Virus record (IMG/VR): IMGVR_UViG_3300009011_000001
Location: 124,001-188,000 of that record
Source of the DNA: a virus
Length of the DNA stretch: 64,000 bases
Strand: one strand, 5' to 3'
Made by a program: the position numbers and the translations under genes. Numbering within the stretch: the stretch's first letter is position 1; the number at the start of each line of letters is the position of its first letter. This document shows, piece by piece, positions 1-6,408 of this stretch. The notes beneath the pieces are model-generated. The model was given only the letters and a program-made list of their open reading frames with translations. It did not search any database and had not been told where the DNA came from.

Positions 1-560
1 GCGCCTTCGAGCTTGTTGACTTTTTCTTTCAACTTCTCGGAGAGCTTTTTCAGGTTGGCCGTGGAGTTGCGGACCTTGTCGATCATGCTCATGAAGAAGT
101 CAGCCATTTGGGCGAAGATCTTCTTGATCCATTCCAGAATGCGGTTGACCACGCCTTCTTTCTTGGCTTCGGCTTCGGTCGAGTATTGCGCAGGAGTGGC
201 GCAGGATTCGAACGACGGCAGGACGGTGCAGAAACCGCCTGGGTGGCCCATGATGCGCAACACGCATTCAACGGAGACTTCCAGTTGCTTTGCAGCATCT
301 TCTGGAATGCCGTTCTCGCCGTAGATGGCGATGGTGTTGTCGACCAGATCCGACAGGCTATCGACGCCAGTGTCGCTCTGAACGATGTTATCAGAAGCTT
401 CGGTGATCTGACCGGATACTTCGGCTACTTCAGCAACGTCGCCGTCGACCGCTTCGGTCAATTCAACGATGTCACTTTCAAGGCTCAGCAGAGAAGCCTT
501 GTCTGCGGCGTTGCGTGCATCGGTAGTACGTTGAGCCAACGTGCCCATGATAGTGCTCAT
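1..560 (-). CDS. Inner-head-type virion protein, 5' part (runs off the window start)
   Basis: The gene is open at the window edge; about 186 residues are visible from ATG at 560, which follows an AGGGGA ribosome site. It resembles the two minus-strand proteins at 54.6-57.0 kb. All three have an acidic N-terminal segment, a 'VLPSFE' or 'LAPSFEAAEKDK' block, and then an amphipathic stretch of the type GVV..IL.WIK. Residues 23-29 (SLLSLES) contain an S-X-E site, the type cut by the prohead protease of phiKZ-like phages (family knowledge). I infer a proteolytically matured inner-head protein. The family link is my own motif comparison; the role is an inference. Confidence 0.65.
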   Translation of the reverse strand, partial: MSTIMGTLAQRTTDARNAADKASLLSLESDIVELTEAVDGDVAEVAEVSGQITEASDNIVQSDTGVDSLSDLVDNTIAIYGENGIPEDAAKQLEVSVECVLRIMGHPGGFCTVLPSFESCATPAQYSTEAEAKKEGVVNRILEWIKKIFAQMADFFMSMIDKVRNSTANLKKLSEKLKEKVNKLEG

Positions 561-679
561 TCCATTCCCCTAACTGTTTAATAGATCTTTGGTTGTTCGC
601 CGCAGTAAAAATAGAGTAGTCAATAATAACCCTGATACCCAGTCGTATGACCACCACATAAGATCGAAGGTTACCCTAC

Positions 680-1108
680 ATGATAGACTTTCTGTTGGCC
701 GACTTTATGTTTGATGCGCCTCTAGATAAGTACGTCGACACCGCGATCACTTACCAACTCGAGGACATCAGGTTCGACGTTACTGAGTACGGGAATCTTC
801 AGCCAACGTGCATCCTCTACAACGACAGTACCGATCCGGACCCAACCACATTTGTCCAGTTGCCCAATATCGACGTCTTGTTTAAGAAACGTCTATTGAT
901 TGGCGATATTGTTGACCATGATCTGAACCTGATCACTAGACCTGAGGATGCGTCGCCAGTACCCATCCCTAGGTGTTGCAAGCGTTGCGGGTTTAAGTTG
1001 TCCATTACCCATCAGAGAAAACTGATCATCAAATGTTTATACTGTCAACGGCAGAAGGAACGCCTAAATGAGTTTCCGTTTACTGAGTCCCGTCGGAATC
1101 ATTCCTAA
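680..1108 (+). CDS. Stand-alone OB-fold/zinc-finger protein resembling the C-terminal part of NAD-dependent DNA ligase
   Basis: 142 residues. The centre (about 58-78: FVQLPNIDVLFKKRLLIGD) follows the LigA OB-fold pattern 'VSRATLHN.D.I...DIRIGD'. The end carries a four-cysteine zinc site (CKRCG at about 103-107 and CLYC at about 121-124) where LigA has 'P..CP.CG.....C.N..C'. No nucleotidyltransferase domain is present, so this would be one half of a split ligase or a DNA-binding domain on its own. It has a weak AAGG ribosome site, is the first gene of the plus-strand run, and overlaps the next gene by 41 bases. The ligase relation is a motif-level call, not certain. Confidence 0.5.
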   Translation: MIDFLLADFMFDAPLDKYVDTAITYQLEDIRFDVTEYGNLQPTCILYNDSTDPDPTTFVQLPNIDVLFKKRLLIGDIVDHDLNLITRPEDASPVPIPRCCKRCGFKLSITHQRKLIIKCLYCQRQKERLNEFPFTESRRNHS

Positions 1109-1505
1109 GGGCTCACTCATCGGCATGAGCGTTAACATGATGGGGACTGCAGGTACTGGACTTGCACTCTCTATCAGGGAACATCAACGATCTGTGTTTG
1201 ATCAGTACGTGAAAGCTTGCAGGCGAGGGACTATCAATACCGACACCATTGTCCTCGATGGTCTGCATCAGAAACTTCTATTGATGCCTATTAAAACGGG
1301 CTGTGTAAGTCATCCATCTCTGGAGATCATTGAAACATCTATTAAACGGTTGTGGCTCTACATGACCGAGAACAATATCGATACCGTCTATCTTCCAAAG
1401 CTGGGTTGTTCTGAAGGCCCACGCAGTCTTGATTTTGATGAGGACATCATTCCTTTACTTACGAAATACTTCCTCGATACCGACTTTACGATCTACATCT
1501 ATTAA
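1068..1505 (+). CDS. Macro-domain protein (ADP-ribose-binding type)
   Basis: 145 residues, starting at ATG 1068 behind AGAAGGA and overlapping the upstream gene by 41 bases. The pattern is that of a small macro domain. An early 'SVNMMGTAGTGLALSIREH' matches the family's N..G..G.GLA loop. A late 'TVYLPKLGCSEGPRSLDFDEDIIPLL' matches the 'IA.PKLGCG.GGL.W..V...L' loop. Macro domains bind or hydrolyse ADP-ribose derivatives such as ADP-ribose-1''-phosphate. In a phage this could recycle NAD metabolites, deal with ADP-ribosylation, or counter NAD-based defence; the sequence does not say which. The gene ends at a strong hairpin. Confidence 0.72.
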   Translation: MSFRLLSPVGIIPKGSLIGMSVNMMGTAGTGLALSIREHQRSVFDQYVKACRRGTINTDTIVLDGLHQKLLLMPIKTGCVSHPSLEIIETSIKRLWLYMTENNIDTVYLPKLGCSEGPRSLDFDEDIIPLLTKYFLDTDFTIYIY

Positions 1506-1508
1506 CGA

Positions 1509-1545
1509 CATACAGCCAGCCCATAGGGGCTGGCTGTATGCTGTA
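1509..1545 (+). terminator. GC-rich hairpin with TATGCTG tail
   Basis: The stem CATACAGCCAGCCC pairs perfectly with GGGCTGGCTGTATG and is followed by CTGTATTTAT. The same 14-bp stem recurs at 4154-4185. It sits directly after the macro-domain gene and before a promoter-like motif. Confidence 0.7.
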
Positions 1546-1567
1546 TTTATCACATCTAAAAAATCTT

Positions 1568-1581
1568 CAGTCACACATTGC
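1568..1581 (+). promoter_or_regulatory. Promoter-like element (CAGTCACACATTGC)
   Basis: A member of the repeated CAGTMAYACATTAC family, preceded by an A/T-rich stretch and 54 bases before the next start codon. G replaces A in the last triplet. It lies between a terminator-type hairpin and a new gene run. Confidence 0.6.
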
Positions 1582-1634
1582 ACAACTGAATCAAACCCAC
1601 CCTGTTCTTAGGGTTCCGTTGTAGGAGTATAGAC

Positions 1635-1748
1635 ATGAAAGAAGTTACCTTCTTGGCGATCGGTCTCTGTATCGGTCTGTACATTGGCCGTCTGAAAAAC
1701 GCAGTCAATAAGGAGGTCAAGCAACCTTGCCCATGTCCTAAAACTTAA
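1635..1748 (+). CDS. Small single-pass membrane peptide
   Basis: 37 residues, starting at ATG behind TAGGAGT. Residues 5-19 (TFLAIGLCIGLYIGR) form a hydrophobic helix with a GxxxG-like spacing, and the tail holds a short C-P-C-P segment. No family recognised. It is the first gene after a promoter-like motif and one of four small membrane proteins between 1.6 and 3.1 kb. Confidence 0.55.
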   Translation: MKEVTFLAIGLCIGLYIGRLKNAVNKEVKQPCPCPKT

Positions 1749-1757
1749 GCGCTAAAC

Positions 1758-1780
1758 TGCGGGACGCCATACCGTCCCGC
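1758..1780 (+). repeat. Intercistronic hairpin
   Basis: GCGGGACG pairs with CGTCCCGC around a CCATAC-type loop, just ahead of the GAGGAG ribosome site of the next gene. There is no T tract, so it looks more like an mRNA-stability or attenuation element than a full terminator. Confidence 0.45.
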
Positions 1781-1800
1781 ATATTCAGAGGAGTTCCACC

Positions 1801-2283
1801 ATGTTTACAGTTACTCAGAAATACCTTGTAAAGCTGCGTGCCGAGTTCGCACGACTGGATCCGGCTGTCTTCGATAAAGGCATGTGGCAAATCTGCCGTG
1901 CTCTGAACAAGATGCCTGATCTCGTTACCGCGTCCTGCTGCTCGGGCCATGGCGAGCCTGAAAGCACCGCCACTGGTGATTTCTACATCGTCCTGCATGC
2001 AAGCTCTGAGAAGGGCGAGCGTAGCATCGCCAATCTGTACGAATGGTGGTGCAAGTTCCTGGGTACGCAAGTGCTCACGAACGAAGGGATGATGCCGATC
2101 CACCAAACCACCAAACTCGAAGTCAATCGAATCCACGATCGTTTCGAAGAAGGTGAGATCGTCTATGCGTACACGCTCCGTGCCCGCGTCGACAACGATA
2201 TCAACAATTCCGAGCGTCACATCGTTGCCTTTACGAAGGCGGCCGAACGCCTGGGTTTTCTTGATAATCGAAAGACAGCTTAA
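1801..2283 (+). CDS. Uncharacterised 160-residue protein with a CCSGHG motif
   Basis: It starts at ATG behind GAGGAG. Residues 44-52 read TASCCSGHG; a Cys-Cys-Ser-Gly-His cluster of this kind recurs in unannotated phage proteins and could form a metal or catalytic site. The protein is soluble, with mixed alpha/beta character and a tryptophan-rich middle (YEWWCKF). No family assigned. It sits between small membrane-peptide genes. Confidence 0.6.
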   Translation: MFTVTQKYLVKLRAEFARLDPAVFDKGMWQICRALNKMPDLVTASCCSGHGEPESTATGDFYIVLHASSEKGERSIANLYEWWCKFLGTQVLTNEGMMPIHQTTKLEVNRIHDRFEEGEIVYAYTLRARVDNDINNSERHIVAFTKAAERLGFLDNRKTA

Positions 2284-2339
2284 GTCCATCGGTGGACAGT
2301 GAGCTAATCTAACATCCTTTCAAGTCCTTAGGAGGACAC

Positions 2340-2468
2340 ATGAAACAATTCAAAATGGCTTTTCTTGGTTTGGTGTTGGGCGTTGTTGGTGCCGTTGGTT
2401 ATTCCAATGGCATCTTTGACGAAGCAGGTCAGGCAAAAGCCGCTCACGCGGCCTTCGCTAAATCGTAG
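2340..2468 (+). CDS. Small membrane or exported peptide
   Basis: 42 residues behind a perfect TAGGAGGA ribosome site. A lysine-containing start is followed by a hydrophobic, glycine-rich helix (residues 7-21) and an alanine-rich tail. This fits a signal anchor. Function unknown. Confidence 0.55.
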   Translation: MKQFKMAFLGLVLGVVGAVGYSNGIFDEAGQAKAAHAAFAKS

Positions 2469-2480
2469 TTAAAAAAGCTA

Positions 2481-2494
2481 CAAGTACACATTAC
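2481..2494 (+). promoter_or_regulatory. Promoter-like element (CAAGTACACATTAC)
   Basis: It matches the ACACATTAC core and follows an A-rich stretch (AAAAAAGCTA). It lies 43 bases before the next start codon. Confidence 0.6.
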
Positions 2495-2536
2495 TGACGT
2501 AGATGTGATCCATCTTTTGATCTCTGGAGAAGTACC

Positions 2537-2656
2537 ATGCTTAACATCATCGGTCGTATCGCAACTTCCGTTGTAATCGTTGTCGTGTCCTGCATCATCG
2601 TGGACCAAATCAACAAGCATCACCTGGTCGACAAAGCTGTAGAAAAACTGTCGTAA
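2537..2656 (+). CDS. Small membrane peptide
   Basis: 39 residues. A short N-terminal amphipathic segment is followed by a strongly hydrophobic helix (about residues 10-22, ending VSCIIV) and a charged tail. CTGGAGAAGT precedes the start. It is the first gene after a promoter-like motif. Function unknown. Confidence 0.55.
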   Translation: MLNIIGRIATSVVIVVVSCIIVDQINKHHLVDKAVEKLS

Positions 2657-2716
2657 TGCTTTGCGCTAAAACAGCTAACCTTTCGCAATAGAAAATCTGT
2701 CCTAGGAGGACTTTGA

Positions 2717-3079
2717 ATGTCTACTCTCGATATCGTTCTGTGCTTGTCGAACATCGCAATGCTGGTTTTCATGGGCGTGGTTGCAAAGACCATGCTCAAG
2801 AAGGGCGTGGCACTCAAAGAAGTAATCATGGATCTGTGCGCCGTCTTCACCTTCACCATGGGTGAGGACCACAAGGCCACAGTTGCGTCGGTCGTGTCGG
2901 TCGTACTCGGTATGATCGTCTTCAACTACTTCTGGCCAGTTCCAGTCTACACAGGCATGTGGATTGTGTTCTGGGTAGTCGGCTGGATTCTGCAAGCCTA
3001 CGTTCGCCTTAGCACTGGCACGCCATTCGGCAACATGGGTCTGTGGGGCATCAAAGCCATCGCTTCATTCATGAAGTAA
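2717..3079 (+). CDS. Multi-pass membrane protein
   Basis: 120 residues behind TAGGAGGA. There are three hydrophobic segments, at about 5-24, 57-72 and 78-96, separated by short charged loops. No recognised family. With the preceding peptides it forms an early unit of inner-membrane proteins. Confidence 0.65.
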   Translation: MSTLDIVLCLSNIAMLVFMGVVAKTMLKKGVALKEVIMDLCAVFTFTMGEDHKATVASVVSVVLGMIVFNYFWPVPVYTGMWIVFWVVGWILQAYVRLSTGTPFGNMGLWGIKAIASFMK

Positions 3080-3082
3080 AAT

Positions 3083-3129
3083 GTATGGGGACCTTCGGGT
3101 CCCCGGTACATTCCCATCTTTTTTTTTTG
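3083..3129 (+). terminator. Rho-independent terminator
   Basis: GGGGACC-TTCG-GGTCCCC forms a tight tetraloop hairpin inside a GTAC/GTAC closing pair. After a short spacer a run of about ten T residues follows. Confidence 0.75.
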
Positions 3130-3142
3130 TCGTAAGGACGCC

Positions 3143-4150
3143 ATGATGCCCAGTTCCAGTAAGAGCCAGTATAAGCTGATGCAGTTCGCTGCTATCAATA
3201 AAGAATTTGCAGAAAAGAAGGGCATCAAACAAGAGACGGCAAAAGAGTGGCATGCTGCCGATCAGGCCAAGAAGAAAGAAGATCCGACCTGGTACGACAA
3301 CCTTCCTGAGAAGTTTGAAAAGAAAAAGAAAGATCGTGGCGAATCAATGGAAGGGTTCCAGTCCTGGCTCTTCCATCTGGTTACTGGCGGTACATTCAAG
3401 GACTCCGACCCTGACCATCCCGACTACTACAAAGAAAAAGAACTCAGCGCTATCGAGAAGATGATCAAGGATGAGAAGATCCTTGACAAGATCGAAATGC
3501 GCGAAGGCAAGATCGATGTCAAGAACATCAATAGCCATTTGCTATTGCGCCACTTCAACGAGTCGAATTGGCTGAGCGAGCTGGAGAAGGGCGTCCTTCA
3601 GATCGACAACTACGCCAACAAGTTCTTCGATGCCCGCCTGCGCTACAGCGACGCTATGCGCAAGGTGTACGAGAAGTGCGAAACCATGAAGCCACAGGAT
3701 GCTTTGGACTACGCCCTTAAGGCCGTACCTCCACTGAAGATGAAGTTGGATGCCATCTCCCCTCCGACCTTCCTGCTGGCAATCAACTCCGAGAAGAAGA
3801 CTCACGGCTACAAGTTCACGGAAGCTAACCCCGGCCCAAGTCCTTTCTACATGGAAGCGCTGTCCAAGGGTCAAGTGAAGAAGCTCTTGACGCTGATGCC
3901 TCACCTGTTCCAAATGGACGGGTTTGGTAACTACGAGCTGGAACATCTGTATTGGACTCTGGACGATACTGACGAACACAAGTGGTGGGCGCATCACTAT
4001 CCTGATGATGACCACATCTGGAGCAAGATGCTGAACCTGTTCCCTTACGCTGGTGAGTTTGATGAGTACGATTACGAGACTCCTCTGAACACCATCATCA
4101 CGAAGATCCGTCGTGGCTGCGAAGAGTTGATCAACAAGTCTGTGAAGTGA
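3143..4150 (+). CDS. Uncharacterised 335-residue protein with a basic N-terminal helix region
   Basis: It is highly charged. The first 45 residues (SKSQYKLMQ... AKEWH.AD.AKK) follow a 'SKSQ..LM' pattern seen at the start of many small phage and stress proteins. A lysine-rich stretch follows, then a helical body (about 65-335) with several W and H residues and an acidic DDTDEH patch near 275. There is no signal peptide. It forms a single-gene unit between two hairpins, so it is probably independently expressed. A structural or DNA-associated role is possible but not shown. Confidence 0.65.
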   Translation: MMPSSSKSQYKLMQFAAINKEFAEKKGIKQETAKEWHAADQAKKKEDPTWYDNLPEKFEKKKKDRGESMEGFQSWLFHLVTGGTFKDSDPDHPDYYKEKELSAIEKMIKDEKILDKIEMREGKIDVKNINSHLLLRHFNESNWLSELEKGVLQIDNYANKFFDARLRYSDAMRKVYEKCETMKPQDALDYALKAVPPLKMKLDAISPPTFLLAINSEKKTHGYKFTEANPGPSPFYMEALSKGQVKKLLTLMPHLFQMDGFGNYELEHLYWTLDDTDEHKWWAHHYPDDDHIWSKMLNLFPYAGEFDEYDYETPLNTIITKIRRGCEELINKSVK

Positions 4151-4153
4151 TAT

Positions 4154-4185
4154 CATACAGCCAGCCCGCAAGGGCTGGCTGTATG
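4154..4185 (+). terminator. GC-rich hairpin with TATGCTG tail
   Basis: The stem CATACAGCCAGCCC/GGGCTGGCTGTATG is identical to that at 1509-1540 with a different loop. It is followed by CTGCTTAAGTATTTT. Confidence 0.7.
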
Positions 4186-4200
4186 CTGCTTAAGTATTTT

Positions 4201-4214
4201 GAGTAATACATTAT
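4201..4214 (+). promoter_or_regulatory. Promoter-like element (GAGTAATACATTAT)
   Basis: A member of the ACATTAC-type family with a final T. It lies 45 bases before the Arc-type gene and directly after a hairpin. Confidence 0.55.
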
Positions 4215-4258
4215 TCGCTTGAACGTCTCGTTCCCAACTAAACAAGGATTTGATTTAA

Positions 4259-4666
4259 ATGCGTCCACTTAAACAAGCTATCTACTCTTCCCGTACTGCA
4301 GACAAGTTCGTTATCCGTCTGCCGGATGGCATGCGTGAACGTATCGCCGAAGTTGCCCGTACCCATCACCGTAGCATGAACTCTGAAATCATCGCTCGGT
4401 TGGAACAAAGCCTTATTCAGGAGGAGAAAGAAAAGAACCCAGCAATGATCGTCGGTCCAGGCGATGATGTCCTGATGCCTGCTGTTGATGCGTGGGTCCC
4501 TGTAGCCGGCATGCTCGTCTGCGAGCGTCTGGATACGTCGAAAGTTTACGGCATTAAAGATTTCGATGTGGATAAAGATGGTAAGCTGTATGCCGTCCTC
4601 GGTTCCCTTAAAGGAGAAGAAGCCAAGATGCTGATTGGGCATCTGCAACCGTTCGTTGTAACTTAA
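4259..4666 (+). CDS. Arc-family (ribbon-helix-helix) DNA-binding protein
   Basis: 135 residues. Residues 14-52 ([20 protein letters not shown]...[14 protein letters not shown]) fit the Arc/Mnt-type ribbon-helix-helix: a beta strand with alternating contact residues, then two helices with an S-x-N-x-E-I-I second helix. The remaining 80 residues form an extra domain. It is preceded by its own promoter-like motif and followed by thymidylate kinase, so it may act as an early transcription regulator. The operator is unknown. Confidence 0.75.
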   Translation: MRPLKQAIYSSRTADKFVIRLPDGMRERIAEVARTHHRSMNSEIIARLEQSLIQEEKEKNPAMIVGPGDDVLMPAVDAWVPVAGMLVCERLDTSKVYGIKDFDVDKDGKLYAVLGSLKGEEAKMLIGHLQPFVVT

Positions 4667-4684
4667 TTTTGTAAATTGTTAGTC

Positions 4685-4722
4685 CCTCAGGTGATTGTAT
4701 AACAGCACAAAACCACCTGAGG
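4685..4722 (+). promoter_or_regulatory. Hairpin covering the tmk ribosome-binding site
   Basis: CCTCAGGTG pairs perfectly with CACCTGAGG across a 20-base loop. The 3' arm contains the TGAGG sequence 7 bases before the tmk start at 4730, so the folded mRNA would hide the ribosome site. This suggests translational control; alternatively it is an attenuator. Confidence 0.5.
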
Positions 4723-4729
4723 TTTATCC

Positions 4730-5377
4730 ATGCACAAAGGCTTGTTTGTCTCCCTAGAAGGGGGTGAAGGAACAGGTAAGACAACGCAGCGCGAGAAGGT
4801 AGCCGATCACTTCTCAGCGCTGGGTTTGAACGTTGTCAGAACCCGAGAGCCAGGCGGCACCCCTCTGGCTGAAAGGTTCCGCGACATCCTCCTGTCGGAA
4901 CATGACGAAGAGATGAGCGCCAAATGCGAAACGTTGTTGTTCTATGCTGCTCGCGAACAGCATCTGGCGCAAGTAATTCGTCCGCACCTCAACGAGGGCG
5001 CTTTGGTCATCTGCGATCGTTTTGCAGATACCACCGAAGCCTACCAGATGGCTGGCGGTAAAATGGATCCAGATTTCATCAGCGGTCTGCGCAAGCACAT
5101 CGTCGGTGAAACTGAACCTGATCTCGTCATCGTCCTTGTGATGGATGTCGAGAAAGCTTTCCTGCGCGCAGCCGCACGCGGTACGCTCAATCGCATGGAA
5201 GGTAAAGGTCTGGACTACTACAAGGCTGCCCAAGAGCACTTTGTGAAGCTAGCCCACCAGCCTAACTCCCCCTCCTCTTACGCGATCATCAGTGCCGACC
5301 AACCTATCGAGGCGATCTCTGAGCAGATCATCCAAGAAGTGCAGTTGGCGTGGGATCGTAAACACGGCAAGTTCTAA
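4730..5377 (+). CDS. tmk: Thymidylate kinase (dTMP to dTDP)
   Basis: 215 residues, the usual length. The P-loop EGGEGTGKTT is at 10-19. The 'REPGGT' dTMP-binding motif is at 39-44 and the DRF motif at 96-98, followed by the SxxAYQ-type segment (TTEAYQ). The lid region carries R/A-rich residues near 145-155. It phosphorylates dTMP with ATP. With ThyA (6395) and Dcd (44337) it completes a phage-encoded route to dTTP. The ribosome site lies in a hairpin. Confidence 0.93.
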   Translation: MHKGLFVSLEGGEGTGKTTQREKVADHFSALGLNVVRTREPGGTPLAERFRDILLSEHDEEMSAKCETLLFYAAREQHLAQVIRPHLNEGALVICDRFADTTEAYQMAGGKMDPDFISGLRKHIVGETEPDLVIVLVMDVEKAFLRAAARGTLNRMEGKGLDYYKAAQEHFVKLAHQPNSPSSYAIISADQPIEAISEQIIQEVQLAWDRKHGKF

Positions 5378-5407
5378 AAACACAACGACCATGATTGGAG
5401 CAACCTG

Positions 5408-6109
5408 ATGTCCGAAGTAATCAGTAAACCAGAAGTAACCATCGGTATCGACAAGTCGGAAGTGTTCTACCGCTTGCCTGCTGATGCGGCCGGTATGATC
5501 CATCTCGACGTGCGCAAGTTCTTGGACAGCGTGTCCCGTTTCGCTTCTGTTCAGGAACGCGAGCTGCTGGAAAACGATCGGACCAAGCTTCACCCGATCA
5601 ACTACAACGCTATCGTGCGCGTTACGCCGAAACTGACAGGCGGCAACGACTTTGCGTTCCTGGTCTATCAGCGTCCAGCGAAAGGCAACAGCGAAGCGCG
5701 TCTGTCAGGCAACCACTCCATCGGTATCGGTGGTCACCCTGATCGTGCCGACGTTGTCTACAACGACAACAGTTCGATCAACCTGTACCAGTCGGCCGTG
5801 GCCGGCGCCAAGCGCGAAAACCGAGAAGAAGTCACTCTGTCCGAAGGCACTTCCTCGATCAAGTTCCAGGGCGTGATCTACGATCCGAGCAACGACGTCG
5901 GCCGTTACCATCTCGGCCTGTTCGGCATTTCGTTCGTCGGCCCAGGCTGCACCATTCAGACCAACGAAAACCAAATCCTCAATCCTCACTGGATGGATGC
6001 GGAGAAGTACAACAACGGCGAGTACAACTTTGAGAACTGGTCGAAGATCATTCTCGAATCGCTTAACCAGAGCGATCTGGAAAAGGGTATCGCCGCCGCT
6101 TTGGCATAA
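5408..6109 (+). CDS. Nudix-like protein
   Basis: 233 residues. The segment 'SEARLSGNHSIGIGGHP' (about 95-111) followed by 'RENREE' (136-141) reproduces the start and core of a Nudix box (G-x5-E...RE-x-x-EE), but with an unusually long gap between the two. A later 'GVIYDPSNDVGRYHLGLFGISF' stretch matches the 'ND..N.VG..HLG' signature of a phage/Firmicutes Nudix-like group. Nudix enzymes hydrolyse nucleoside diphosphates linked to another moiety. Placed between Tmk and ThyA it suggests nucleotide-pool work. Substrate unknown; activity is uncertain because the box is stretched. Confidence 0.65.
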   Translation: MSEVISKPEVTIGIDKSEVFYRLPADAAGMIHLDVRKFLDSVSRFASVQERELLENDRTKLHPINYNAIVRVTPKLTGGNDFAFLVYQRPAKGNSEARLSGNHSIGIGGHPDRADVVYNDNSSINLYQSAVAGAKRENREEVTLSEGTSSIKFQGVIYDPSNDVGRYHLGLFGISFVGPGCTIQTNENQILNPHWMDAEKYNNGEYNFENWSKIILESLNQSDLEKGIAAALA

Positions 6110-6116
6110 CGAATAG

Positions 6117-6139
6117 GCACGGGCTTCGGCCCGTGCTTT
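6117..6139 (+). terminator. Hairpin between Nudix-like gene and the next unit
   Basis: GCACGGG-CTTCGG-CCCGTGC followed by TTTC; a short terminator-type stem-loop. Confidence 0.6.
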
Positions 6140-6162
6140 CTGCCCTTTATAAAGGAATCTTC

Positions 6163-6408
6163 ATGGAGCAGACTAAGTTTGTCTCGCTGGTCGAATCTGC
6201 TACAAACATGTTTATCAGTTACACTACGGCGATATTGGCTCAGGTCATTATCTTCCCATTCTACGACGTTCACGTTCAGCTGCATGAGAACATGTCGATG
6301 GCTTTGATCTTCGCCATCATCGGTTTCTTCCGCAACTACGGCGTTCGTCGCCTGTTCAACGCAGCACCATGGGTTAAGTTCAAAGGGGCAAAGAATGCGC
6401 AAAATTGA
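6163..6408 (+). CDS. Small membrane protein of a widespread phage type (DUF7220-like)
   Basis: 81 residues. The start is placed at ATG 6163 because AAAGGA lies upstream. The pattern MEQT..VSLVES.TN.......A.....I.P.......ENM..A.IF.....R.Y..RRLF matches a small two-helix protein common in phages of Proteobacteria. Function unknown. Its last 14 bases overlap the thymidylate synthase start, so the two are translationally coupled. Confidence 0.68.
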   Translation: MEQTKFVSLVESATNMFISYTTAILAQVIIFPFYDVHVQLHENMSMALIFAIIGFFRNYGVRRLFNAAPWVKFKGAKNAQN

